Of a stretch of DNA of 64,000 nucleotides, positions 19,076-27,029 are shown one piece after another (position 1 is the stretch's first letter; every line of letters starts with the position of its first letter). This DNA is from Saliniplasma sp051745305. Its GTDB lineage: Archaea > Thermoplasmatota > Thermoplasmata > Halarchaeoplasmatales > Halarchaeoplasmataceae. The notes under the pieces are model-generated. The model worked only from the letters and a program-made list of their open reading frames with translations, searched no databases and had not been told where the DNA came from. The stretch spans positions 1 to 64,000 of the forward strand of contig JBNJDY010000001.1 in assembly GCA_051745305.1 (NCBI GenBank), read 5' to 3'. The translations under genes and the position numbers were made by a program.

Positions 19076-19079
19076 ATTT

Positions 19080-19379
19080 TCAGTCTCCAACAGGACTGTC
19101 CTCAGCAGCTACATCGTCTGGATAAAACTCCCAAACGACCTTACCTTTGGTATGTTTCTTCAATTCTTCCACATCGTAGATTGGTTTTTTACATGTCTCA
19201 CAGTACACCCAACCCTGTTCTTCCAATACTTTTTCCACATCTTTGAATTTGATCTCTTTTGCTTCTGGACATTCGTGCTTGGAAAGAGACATCTGTTCCC
19301 TTTTCTTACAGAAACCAATGTAGTTATAGGAATCGTGAGAAATAAAATAGACACATTCTTTGCAAGTTTTCGACGACAT
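19080..19379 (-). CDS. Small cysteine-rich protein at the head of the oxidoreductase operon
   Basis: 99 residues from ATG 19379, which has AAGGTGATAT upstream as ribosome binding site. Cysteines occur as CKEC near the start, then FCKKRE, a single C in HECPEA, and a C-terminal CETC; CxxC pairs suggest zinc or an iron-sulfur cluster. It ends with an acidic tail. The gene is first in an operon with the 2-oxoacid oxidoreductase and ends five bases before the alpha start. It has no ferredoxin-type CxxCxxCxxxC motif, so it is not the delta subunit. A role in assembly, stability or electron transfer is inference from position. Confidence 0.7.
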   Translation of the reverse strand: MSSKTCKECVYFISHDSYNYIGFCKKREQMSLSKHECPEAKEIKFKDVEKVLEEQGWVYCETCKKPIYDVEELKKHTKGKVVWEFYPDDVAAEDSPVGD

Positions 19380-19495
19380 TATATCACCTTGACATAACAA
19401 TGTAAAAAGTATTAATTAAATGTGTTTACTAAAATCATACAAATTCAAAAAAATATAAATCCAATGGTGATTAATCAATTCGTGTGGCATAAATC

Positions 19496-20005
19496 ATGCA
19501 GGACGCGGAAAAAGTGATGAACAGGTTCTTGGAAGATTATGAAGAAGATCCAAATGGATGGAAGTTCTGGACCGATAAGTCTGGAGAGTTCTATGACATA
19601 TATATCATACGTGAAGATACCGGATACTTCCTCAAGATCGATTCCATATATACACAGAATCCCATCGGCAAAGGTACGAAGATCGATATAGACGGGGTGA
19701 AGATCGAAAGGGACCTTCCAAGTTTTGGGTACCGGCATTTCACCAGAGATGAACTGGAGAACTTTATGCACATCCTAGAAGAATGTAAGGATGATAAAGA
19801 AAAGGCACAAAAAGTTATCAAGAAAAAGATGAGTGAAAAACCTACACGATTATCATCTGTAGATAAAGAGGGTGCCCTTATGATGGGACCTATAAACAAA
19901 GGGTATCCCTTCGATCCTGAAGATTCGAAGTACCAGAGGATTGACAAAGAATTGAAAAAGAAATTACTCAAAAAGTTCAGGAACGAAAAGCCTATGTACC
20001 GTTAA
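19496..20005 (+). CDS. Conserved-looking protein of unknown function
   Basis: 169 residues, not recognised. It is charged and soluble, with no membrane segment. The N-terminal half is beta-rich (FYDIYIIREDTGYFLKIDSI), the middle is helical (ELENFMHILEECKDDKEKAQ) and the C-terminus has a proline/glycine segment (LMMGPINKGYPFDP) before a very basic tail (KKKLLKKFRNEKP). It is convergent with the GalT-like gene, two bases apart. No function is proposed. Confidence 0.7.
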   Translation: MQDAEKVMNRFLEDYEEDPNGWKFWTDKSGEFYDIYIIREDTGYFLKIDSIYTQNPIGKGTKIDIDGVKIERDLPSFGYRHFTRDELENFMHILEECKDDKEKAQKVIKKKMSEKPTRLSSVDKEGALMMGPINKGYPFDPEDSKYQRIDKELKKKLLKKFRNEKPMYR

Positions 20006-20007
20006 TA

Positions 20008-20997
20008 TCAAAAGTGACCTCTCATAAATTCCGCTATGTTTTCTGGAGCCTTATTGGAAGATTTTTCACCTAGGAGCTTTTCTAATGAGAAAACGTCACA
20101 CCAATAGTACTTATCAAAATTACTTCTAGCGACTATATCTACGACGGTTCTGTTCCTATTTTCTCCTAGTGGCGACATGAGCACGGAGATGTTGTATGAA
20201 TTCTTCCCCATTTCGTAGTAACCCTTCAGAACATTAACGATACCCTGTGCCATCCCTTCTAAATAGTCATTTTCTAAATCTGTAAAGTCTTCTAAACACA
20301 CTCCTCTAACGTGTTCTAAGCCCAAAGGAGCAAAAGGAGTCTTCCATGTGAATCCATCGGATTCGGATATAAACCTCTCTCCGTTCTTTTCTTCCTTAAC
20401 TAACTCCTTCCAGTACGATGTTTCGTTCTCGTCATAGAACCTTTCTTCAGAAGATAAGATCTGGTCCTGGTTCTCGAAAGGTGTCCCGGTCACCATGACT
20501 TGTATGTGGGGATGAGTTACGGTACTACCAGCGGGTTTCAGGTAGTTCATGATTATAGTTGGAAATACGTCACTTTCGATCTTTGTTAATTTTTTAAGGT
20601 ACCTTTGAACAAGCTTAAAAGCGTTCAGAAAATGTTCTTTTTTGAACTCGTCCAACCTTAGGTAATGAGTTTTGGTTAAAGGTATCACCAACGAATACTC
20701 TGCATACGGGGAGATGTTGGATAACAGCGATGCTTCTCCTTCTTTCATCATCTCACCTTCCAACACCTTACAATCTCTCGCCCCGACAGTCTCGATATTT
20801 TCTGGACAGAAGGGACAGAAACCTTTCTCCATTTTATCCATATCTGCGCCTTTCTCCATGGGAAGAGGTTTTTCAAGTATTCTAGAAGTTCTACCTGTCA
20901 AAGGATCGTATCTGATCTCGACGGAAGTATCTTTAAACTCATCTTCAGATGGATCATAGAACTGGCTGGTTTCGACTTCTTTCTTGAATTCTATCAT
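20008..20997 (-). CDS. Galactose-1-phosphate uridylyltransferase-like (HIT superfamily)
   Basis: 329 residues. The catalytic HPHxQ-type motif appears as THPHIQVMVTG (histidines near residues 165-167), and a CPFCPEN motif in the N-terminal third fits the zinc site of GalT-family enzymes. GalT transfers UMP between UDP-glucose and galactose 1-phosphate; archaeal homologues may use other sugar phosphates. A second histidine-bearing strand (LGLEHVRGV) is present. No galactokinase or epimerase is in the window. Divergent from the small membrane protein gene. Confidence 0.82.
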   Translation of the reverse strand: MIEFKKEVETSQFYDPSEDEFKDTSVEIRYDPLTGRTSRILEKPLPMEKGADMDKMEKGFCPFCPENIETVGARDCKVLEGEMMKEGEASLLSNISPYAEYSLVIPLTKTHYLRLDEFKKEHFLNAFKLVQRYLKKLTKIESDVFPTIIMNYLKPAGSTVTHPHIQVMVTGTPFENQDQILSSEERFYDENETSYWKELVKEEKNGERFISESDGFTWKTPFAPLGLEHVRGVCLEDFTDLENDYLEGMAQGIVNVLKGYYEMGKNSYNISVLMSPLGENRNRTVVDIVARSNFDKYYWCDVFSLEKLLGEKSSNKAPENIAEFMRGHF

Positions 20998-21047
20998 GTT
21001 ACATATTTAAGATGAACAAATGTTTAATATCTTTATCGGATGTAAAA

Positions 21048-21293
21048 ATGATGAATGAAAAAGTGAAAATAGGGATCGCACTACTGATTTTTGGAGCTTT
21101 GGCGATCTCAGTAGTTTTCGCTTTGATGTCCCTTGATATCGAAGAGGAGGAACAAGAAGGGATAGATGGTGGGCAAGAACAGGTTACTACCGTAGATTTG
21201 ATAGCTAGGGCAGGCGGGTTCTGCAGTGCCATATTTTTGATTAGCGGGATTATTGTTGTTATTTACTATTATAATAGATCTGGAACCTCTTGA
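21048..21293 (+). CDS. Small two-helix membrane protein
   Basis: 81 residues from ATG 21048 (MMNEKVKIG). An ATG at 21012 gives 12 more residues but would leave only 14 bases to the divergent GalT-like start, too few for two promoters. Helix 1 is IGIALLIFGALAISVVFALM, followed by an acidic loop (DIEEEEQEG) and helix 2 AGGFCSAIFLISGIIVVIYY. The topology resembles small archaeal membrane proteins of unknown role. Its stop abuts the end of the aspartoacylase-like gene. Confidence 0.6.
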   Translation: MMNEKVKIGIALLIFGALAISVVFALMSLDIEEEEQEGIDGGQEQVTTVDLIARAGGFCSAIFLISGIIVVIYYYNRSGTS

Positions 21294-22067
21294 TCAAAAT
21301 TCTCCGAATCCGACGGTCACTAGACTCATCTCTTCAGGATCGTATTCCCCACCTGTTTTATAACCTAAAACGATCCCATCACATGGCGATTTTACAGTTT
21401 CCGAATCTAGATATCCAACGACATCACCTTCTTTGATTATATCTTCAAGTTCAACATCAGGTTCGAATACTCCCTCACCGTCTGGGTTGAAGCGATCGTA
21501 TTCCCTGATAAATTGAACTTCTTTTTCGGGTTCTTCTCCAGCGATAAAGCGTTTCAAAGCTGATCTCACTATATCTATCTCATTCCTCAACCAGTTAGCG
21601 CCGCCTGCTTCGATTATCATGGATGGGATACCTATCTTTGACAGTTCTATGAACAATTGTCCTTCAGCACCTAAACTCTGGACAGCATATTTTATACCCA
21701 CTTTTTTACAGAGTTCTTCATTGAAGTCATATTCCAGTTTTGTCAACATGTACGGGATACATTTACTCTCATCTCCATAGGTGTGGAGGTCTATAACGGC
21801 ATCGAACTTTTTCGCCTTTTGAAAGATATCATGGGCGATTACTTCAGAACGTGTACCATCTTTATTACCGGGAAAAATTCTGTTCAGATCCTTACAATCA
21901 ACTGGATTCTCTCGCTGACGTGCCTCGATGGCTTTTAGATTTATATCTGGAATCACTTCTACTTGTTCAATTCCTCTCCCTTCAAGCCAACCTTTGATCT
22001 CCCTAGCTACAAACATAGAGCCGATCTCGTTCCCGTGAACCCCGGCTGTTATGAGTATGTTTTTCAT
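21294..22067 (-). CDS. Succinylglutamate desuccinylase/aspartoacylase-family zinc deacylase
   Basis: 257 residues. Zinc ligands H11 and E14 (AGVHGNEIGSM) and H95 (VIDLHTYGDE) are those of the M14-like AstE/AspA family; E162-region IIEAGG is the usual catalytic glutamate. The C-terminal 60 residues carry a beta-barrel like the biotinyl/lipoyl fold (KEGDVVGYLDSETVKSPCDG), common in this family. It hydrolyses an N-acyl amino acid or related amide; the substrate is unknown. Divergent from the heliorhodopsin gene across 128 bases. Confidence 0.85.
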   Translation of the reverse strand: MKNILITAGVHGNEIGSMFVAREIKGWLEGRGIEQVEVIPDINLKAIEARQRENPVDCKDLNRIFPGNKDGTRSEVIAHDIFQKAKKFDAVIDLHTYGDESKCIPYMLTKLEYDFNEELCKKVGIKYAVQSLGAEGQLFIELSKIGIPSMIIEAGGANWLRNEIDIVRSALKRFIAGEEPEKEVQFIREYDRFNPDGEGVFEPDVELEDIIKEGDVVGYLDSETVKSPCDGIVLGYKTGGEYDPEEMSLVTVGFGEF

Positions 22068-22139
22068 GATTTATTAATACATATCCGTCTATTTTACGGT
22101 TTTCATAGGATATGTTTGGTCATTAGAAGGTTATCTTAC

Positions 22140-22166
22140 GGCCATATAAAAAAATATATATGTAAT
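22140..22166 (+). promoter_or_regulatory. A/T-rich promoter region of the heliorhodopsin gene
   Basis: A run of A/T with TATA elements (AAAAAAATATATATG) lies 30-50 bases before the ATG at 22196, and GAGGGATATC just before the start serves as ribosome binding site. The gene therefore seems to have its own promoter. Confidence 0.45.
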
Positions 22167-22195
22167 TATATCTTTCCACTTTATAGAGGGATATC

Positions 22196-22957
22196 ATGAC
22201 CGAAGATAATAAATTCGAAAAATTAAGAAAATTCAATGCATTTATGGCAGTGTTACACTTTATACAGGGCGCCCTAATGTTATACTTAAGCACAGACTTT
22301 GCCATTTCGATCACTAGAACATATATGGCCGGACCTCCCGGTACGGATAGGATGGTAACTAGTACTCTTTTTGACCTACAATTGGGACCAGCGGTGGCTG
22401 CTTTCCTGTTCATGTCTGCGATCGCCCATTTTGTAGTATCTACTATAGGCTTCGATTGGTATAAAAGAAATCTGAAAAATCATATCAATAAAGCGAGATG
22501 GGTTGAATACTCGTTCAGTAGTTCACTGATGATAGTCCTGATAGCTATGCTCGTAGGAATAACAAACATAGAATTCTTGGTAGTGATATTCATCGTTAAC
22601 GCTTCCATGATACTATTTGGATGGCTTATGGAATCGTACAATCAAAACACGGAAAAAGTGGTATGGACTCCGTTCATCTTTGGATGTATAGCTGGTATAG
22701 CTCCTTGGATAGCAATCGCAATACGTTTACTGACCGCCGTATCTGAGTCACCAGAACCTGTACCGAGTTTCGTTATCTGGATCTTCGTTTCGATCGCGAT
22801 ATTCTTCAACATCTTCGCCCTGAATCAACTTTTACAATACAAGAAGGTAGGTCCCTGGGCCGATTACCTATATGGAGAAAGGATGTACATCATACTTAGT
22901 TTAGTAGCAAAGTCAGCTCTAGCATGGCAGGTTTTCGCAGGAACGTTAGCAGGGTAG
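22196..22957 (+). CDS. Heliorhodopsin
   Basis: 253 residues with seven hydrophobic helices. The last helix has LVAKSALAWQVFAG, with K239 in the place of the retinal Schiff-base lysine; the LSLVAKS...WQVFAGT pattern is typical of heliorhodopsins rather than type 1 pump rhodopsins. E104 in WVEYSFSSS takes the counterion position, and H21 and H78 match the two histidines of the cytoplasmic cavity in studied heliorhodopsins. Other family signatures are LGPAVAAFLF and FNIFALNQLLQYKK before helix 7. Heliorhodopsins sit with their N-terminus inside, opposite to other rhodopsins, and have slow photocycles; signalling or transport-modulating roles are proposed for family members. No retinal-synthesis gene is nearby. 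Thermoplasmatales members are known. Confidence 0.96.
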   Translation: MTEDNKFEKLRKFNAFMAVLHFIQGALMLYLSTDFAISITRTYMAGPPGTDRMVTSTLFDLQLGPAVAAFLFMSAIAHFVVSTIGFDWYKRNLKNHINKARWVEYSFSSSLMIVLIAMLVGITNIEFLVVIFIVNASMILFGWLMESYNQNTEKVVWTPFIFGCIAGIAPWIAIAIRLLTAVSESPEPVPSFVIWIFVSIAIFFNIFALNQLLQYKKVGPWADYLYGERMYIILSLVAKSALAWQVFAGTLAG

Positions 22958-23003
22958 TTCAACAAGAAAACTGATTTAAGACAGTAATGTATCATCATAA
23001 TTA

Positions 23004-24158
23004 GTGAAAACTTTGCTGATATGTACCAAATGTTCGAAAAGTAAACCTGAAACGGATACGGAACAGCGATGCCAGTGCGGTGAACCGCTTGAGTTCGAAT
23101 ATCTGACGGGTGAAGTTTGTAAACCAGGTTCTGTATGGAATCGGTACAAAGAATTTTACGGATTCGATATGTCTGATTCTGGTTCTTTAGGTGAAGGTGA
23201 TACATCTCTAACCCGGTTGAACAAACTTTCCTCTGAACTAGATATCGAGCTTTTTGCTAAGAATGAAACGACCAATCCGACCTGGAGTTTCAAAGACAGG
23301 GGAACGTCCCTTGGAGTTCAACAAGCTGTCAAAAATGATTTCTCAAAGATTGGCACAGTTTCCACAGGGAATATGGCGGTAAGTGTTGCTGCCTACGGAG
23401 CTAGATTCAATCTAGATACACACATATTGGTATCAAAAAATATCGATAAAGTCAAACTTTCTCAGATCGGAGTTTATGGTCCAAAGATATATCGAGTTGA
23501 CGGGGACTACGGAAAACTGTATTTTACAAGTTTGGAAGTGGGTAGAAGTAAAGATATCTACTTCATCAACTCTGATGATCCTTATAGAGTGGAGGGATAC
23601 AAAACAATAGGATTCGAAATTGCTGAAGATATGATCCCCGATCACATATTGATACCCACTAGTTCGGGTGGATTGTTCAGAGGGATCGTGAAAAGTTTTA
23701 TTGAGTTGAAAAAGAGTAGTATAATTCAACGACTTCCAAAATTTACAGCAGTCCAAGCTGAAGGCTGTTCACCGATCTACGATGCTTTCAATGAAGGGAA
23801 AAACAAAATATCTCACGTAGAAGAGAAAAATACTTTCGCCAAGGCCATAGCGAATCCATACCCACCAAGCGGGAACGAGGTCTTAAGAAAATTAAAAGAA
23901 ATAGATGGAAATTGTGTCGTAGTCAGCGACGGAGAGATTATGAGTTCGCAGAAAGAATTAGCTTCTGAAGGGATATTTGCTCAACCAGCAGCTTGTGTTG
24001 GGATAGCAGCAGTTAAAAAGTTGAAGGATCATGAAAACATTGAGGAAGGAGAGAAAGTGGTAAGCATAATTACAGGTTCGGGTCTCAAAGTTAGCAGTGG
24101 AGAGTTTAATGAACCACAGATCACAGATTTAAATATAGATGAATTAGAAACGATTTAA
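23004..24158 (+). CDS. thrC: Threonine synthase (PLP-dependent, fold II)
   Basis: 384 residues starting at GTG 23004. The N-terminus has four cysteines (CTKC, CQCG), a zinc-ribbon common in archaeal threonine synthases. The PLP lysine is in NPTWSFKDRGTSLG (SxKDR motif), and the phosphate-binding glycine loop is PTSSGGLFRG. The enzyme turns O-phosphohomoserine to threonine; related enzymes such as cysteate synthase share the fold, so the reaction is probable rather than proven. The C-terminus is the expected GSGLK motif. It overlaps the acetyltransferase end by four bases. Confidence 0.9.
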   Translation: MKTLLICTKCSKSKPETDTEQRCQCGEPLEFEYLTGEVCKPGSVWNRYKEFYGFDMSDSGSLGEGDTSLTRLNKLSSELDIELFAKNETTNPTWSFKDRGTSLGVQQAVKNDFSKIGTVSTGNMAVSVAAYGARFNLDTHILVSKNIDKVKLSQIGVYGPKIYRVDGDYGKLYFTSLEVGRSKDIYFINSDDPYRVEGYKTIGFEIAEDMIPDHILIPTSSGGLFRGIVKSFIELKKSSIIQRLPKFTAVQAEGCSPIYDAFNEGKNKISHVEEKNTFAKAIANPYPPSGNEVLRKLKEIDGNCVVVSDGEIMSSQKELASEGIFAQPAACVGIAAVKKLKDHENIEEGEKVVSIITGSGLKVSSGEFNEPQITDLNIDELETI

Positions 24159-24589
24159 GTTAAACTTTTATCAATTCTCTTCTTCATGACGATAGCGTCG
24201 TCATCGTTTTCATAGTACTCTTTTAACATGCCTTTGATTTTGAAACCCAATTTACTGTAAAACCGTAATGCAGCCCGATTATGTTCTCTCAGTGTAAGCA
24301 TTACCACGTCGGTCTCTAACAATTCTATGGACTTTTCCATCAAAGCTTTACCTATTCCTTTCCGACGATAACTACGTAAAACTGCGATAGAAACGATCAA
24401 TCCTTCTTCACCCCTGATATCCGATATGATGTAGCCAACAACTTTTCCCTCGAGCTCTGCAACTAAAAATTTGTCACTATTTAAAAAGTAATAAAATATA
24501 TTTTCACGGTACGGATATTCAAAACTTTTATTCTCGATCTTGATAACCGATGGGATGTCTTTTTTCTTACACTTTCTTATCGTAAACAC
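24155..24589 (-). CDS. rimI: N-terminal acetyltransferase, RimI/Ard1-like
   Basis: 144 residues, GTG start. GNAT fold: acetyl-CoA loop RSYRRKGIGKALMEKSI (R/QxxGxG/A type) and motif B HNRAALRFYSKLGFKIKG. Archaeal RimI/Ard1 homologues acetylate protein N-termini; the short length and ENKSFEYPY beginning match that group. Convergent with threonine synthase and divergent from the primase gene. Confidence 0.85.
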   Translation of the reverse strand: MFTIRKCKKKDIPSVIKIENKSFEYPYRENIFYYFLNSDKFLVAELEGKVVGYIISDIRGEEGLIVSIAVLRSYRRKGIGKALMEKSIELLETDVVMLTLREHNRAALRFYSKLGFKIKGMLKEYYENDDDAIVMKKRIDKSLT

Positions 24590-24645
24590 ATACCTCTATA
24601 TGTCAAAAAGGATTAAGTATGTTTTGAGTCTTTTATCTAAAATAT

Positions 24646-25722
24646 ATGGAAGATGACCCCGATATAAATTACGATTGGTCCATGGAGATGATGGCTAGGT
24701 ACCCCTTCCTTGAAGATTCCAAGAGATACATCAAACATCAAGGGCCAAGTTTAAATGAACTCGTCGAGGACAGAGTCTGGGATATGGTGAGGATAAGAGG
24801 TAAAGAGAGGATCATGCAGGCCATCGAACATGGTGAGATAAACGAAGTACCTATGAGCGATGACCTCGATATGGAGATGGAACTATTTTCGTACCCGATA
24901 GCTAGGATCTTAGTTTCTTGTGTCGACGATAACTATTTGACCAATCGTTATGCACTGGGCGAGTCTGAAAAATTTTTAAATATATTAAGTGAAGAACCAT
25001 TAGAAAACACTATGAATATCGGAGAAGAATTAGGTATTGAAGGTGCTGCTGAAAATGACCAAATCAAGGTTTATTTTATAGATTATCTGGAAAATACTGA
25101 ACACCTAAAATCGACACAATGGAAACTTACTAATCAGGATCTAAGACATGGGTATATCTACCTTGATATCGATAAATACAGACGTCTTCTCAAGGAAAGC
25201 CTTTTCCAGAGGATCGTAAAAGAACTTCCTAGACCTGTCAATGATGAACTGTTGGATATATTTTCATCTCAGATCAAAGAGATCGAAAAATTCTTACAGG
25301 AAAAAAGGAAGGATTACGGGGAAGTTGAATTCGGTGAAGTGGATTCCGAAAAATTTCCGCCCTGTATCAAAAAGATGTTGGGATTACAGAAAGAGGGAGT
25401 CAATCTATCACATGAAGCTAGGTTCGCTATGACTTCTTTCCTTCACAACATAGGTTTGTCAGTCGATGAAATACTTTCACTTTTCAGTGAATCGCCTGAT
25501 TTCAGAGAAGACTTAGCATTATACCAGATCGAGCATATAACAGGTGAGATCTCTGGCACTGAATATACTATGCCTAGCTGCAGTACTATGAGGACCAACG
25601 GTATCTGTTTCGAACCTGATGATCTATGTAGTGCAGAATGGATGAAACATCCATTAACGTATTACGCATACAAAAAGAAAAAAGACTTTAAAAAACAGAA
25701 TAAAACTGATGATGAAGAATGA
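24646..25722 (+). CDS. priL: DNA primase large subunit
   Basis: 358 residues. PriL partners the catalytic PriS subunit to make RNA primers. The four cysteines for the 4Fe-4S cluster are visible: FPPCIKKML (about 244), then PSCSTM, NGIC and DDLC in the C-terminal 45 residues. The FMTSFLHNIG-type segment (ARFAMTSFLHNIGLSVDEIL) is conserved in PriL. The start ATG at 24646 lacks an obvious Shine-Dalgarno and may be leaderless. priS is not in the window. Confidence 0.95.
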   Translation: MEDDPDINYDWSMEMMARYPFLEDSKRYIKHQGPSLNELVEDRVWDMVRIRGKERIMQAIEHGEINEVPMSDDLDMEMELFSYPIARILVSCVDDNYLTNRYALGESEKFLNILSEEPLENTMNIGEELGIEGAAENDQIKVYFIDYLENTEHLKSTQWKLTNQDLRHGYIYLDIDKYRRLLKESLFQRIVKELPRPVNDELLDIFSSQIKEIEKFLQEKRKDYGEVEFGEVDSEKFPPCIKKMLGLQKEGVNLSHEARFAMTSFLHNIGLSVDEILSLFSESPDFREDLALYQIEHITGEISGTEYTMPSCSTMRTNGICFEPDDLCSAEWMKHPLTYYAYKKKKDFKKQNKTDDEE

Positions 25723-26346
25723 TCATTCAAGGTCTTTCCATGTTTTTAAACCCCTTATTACGGCCGTTATATTTCCAGCTACTGCGAACCACAGCATCAA
25801 TATATCGAATATTCCTAGTTCGTAGTTTGAGATTATGAAACTAGATGTGTAAAAGCTTTCCAGTACAACGTAAATTAGGGGTATCAAGATCAATAGAACA
25901 AGTCGATCTGCCCTTCCAGCGACACCTCCGTAATCTCTACCCACCCCGACTGCCTGTGCCTGGGTTCCCATATAACTGGTCATCAAAACACCTATCATAG
26001 CCAGTAATCCGATAGGCATACTGCACAATGGTCCTAAAGTGATCCCACCTAAAATGAATATGTCGGCGTATCTATCGATGGCATGATCTAAAAAATCTCC
26101 CTTCACAGAAGCCTTTCCAGTAAGTTTAGCCACTCTACCATCCATGGCGTCGAAAAAGGAATTTGATAAAACGAAGATTGCACCAAGTAACACAAATAAG
26201 GTATCACCAAAGTAAAATGAAACCCCAGCTAATATGGCAAATACCATCGAGAATGCAGAAAGAAGGTTCGGTTCTATTCCCGACATCTTTTCAGCTATCG
26301 GTTTGACTATGGAATCTGCCTCTTTCCGATAACTGTTCAATACCAT
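25723..26346 (-). CDS. CDP-alcohol phosphatidyltransferase, archaetidylinositol-phosphate synthase-like
   Basis: 207 residues, integral membrane, about six helices. The family motif D(x)2DG(x)2AR(x)8G(x)3D(x)3D is seen in DAMDGRVAKLTGKAS and KGDFLDHAIDRYAD, with the A-R pair here A-K. The enzyme joins a CDP-activated archaeal lipid to inositol 1-phosphate or a similar alcohol in polar lipid synthesis. N-terminus MVLNSYRKEADSIVKPIAE matches the archaetidylinositol-phosphate synthase group. It abuts the primase stop (convergent). Confidence 0.9.
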   Translation of the reverse strand: MVLNSYRKEADSIVKPIAEKMSGIEPNLLSAFSMVFAILAGVSFYFGDTLFVLLGAIFVLSNSFFDAMDGRVAKLTGKASVKGDFLDHAIDRYADIFILGGITLGPLCSMPIGLLAMIGVLMTSYMGTQAQAVGVGRDYGGVAGRADRLVLLILIPLIYVVLESFYTSSFIISNYELGIFDILMLWFAVAGNITAVIRGLKTWKDLE

Positions 26347-26400
26347 GGTAAAGGATAATGGACTTTTTTATTAATATTATCGGTTGATGATGCTAGTTTT

Positions 26401-26922
26401 CTAAAATTCGTCGGACCAATCTACCTGACCGATGGAATAATTATCAACCTTGTTATTCATTATCTTGATCACTGCATTGCTGACTTCTTCTGGATCCATT
26501 TCTGATGTATCTATTTCATAAACTTCTTCCGTATATTCAAGCGATTCTATTAGTACCACATCTAAAATTTCTGCCTGGATATTCTCTTCTATCTTTCTCT
26601 GTGGCCAATCTTTAGAGGCCATCCTTTTCCTGAGTTCTTTTGGAGAACATCTAAGGACGATTATAGGTGATAAATCGAGATGATGGGATAGATGACCTTC
26701 GACGATATCGTTAACTGATGTTTTAGAGATGTGGTTTCTTATGTGATTTCTTAATTCAGATATGTCAACCTCGTCTGATTGACGGATTTCATCTCTTTCC
26801 CCCCTCAATCCTTTTTCATCTATGAACGCGTTTAGATCGAGTACTTTGTAACCCTCTTCTTTCAGACATTCAGCTACGGTTGTTTTACCGACCCCTGGAG
26901 TACCAGTAAGAGCAGTAGTCAT
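26401..26922 (-). CDS. Adenylate kinase AK6/Fap7-like NTPase
   Basis: 173 residues. P-loop TGTPGVGKTTVAE near the N-terminus, then a short NMP-binding region and the lid LRCSPKELRKRMASKDWP. The archaeal and eukaryotic Fap7/AK6 family acts in small-subunit ribosome maturation (partner of uS11) as well as phosphotransfer. DVVLIESLE and EVYEIDTSEMD match family C-terminal features. It lies divergent from xseA and upstream of, on the same strand as, the lipid synthase. Confidence 0.9.
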   Translation of the reverse strand: MTTALTGTPGVGKTTVAECLKEEGYKVLDLNAFIDEKGLRGERDEIRQSDEVDISELRNHIRNHISKTSVNDIVEGHLSHHLDLSPIIVLRCSPKELRKRMASKDWPQRKIEENIQAEILDVVLIESLEYTEEVYEIDTSEMDPEEVSNAVIKIMNNKVDNYSIGQVDWSDEF

Positions 26923-27029
26923 GATTTATTATGAGTAATTCATGTTATAATAGTTTACTCATTCACTTTTATATTACCCCCCCTCTCTAGAACAAATATA
27001 TATGTGATGTGCATAATTTATAGAAGACG

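Noticed and set aside
22196..22957. Bacteriorhodopsin-type proton pump as alternative
   Set aside because: The helix-3 DTE/DTD-type motif of pumps is absent and the helix-7 signature is that of heliorhodopsins.
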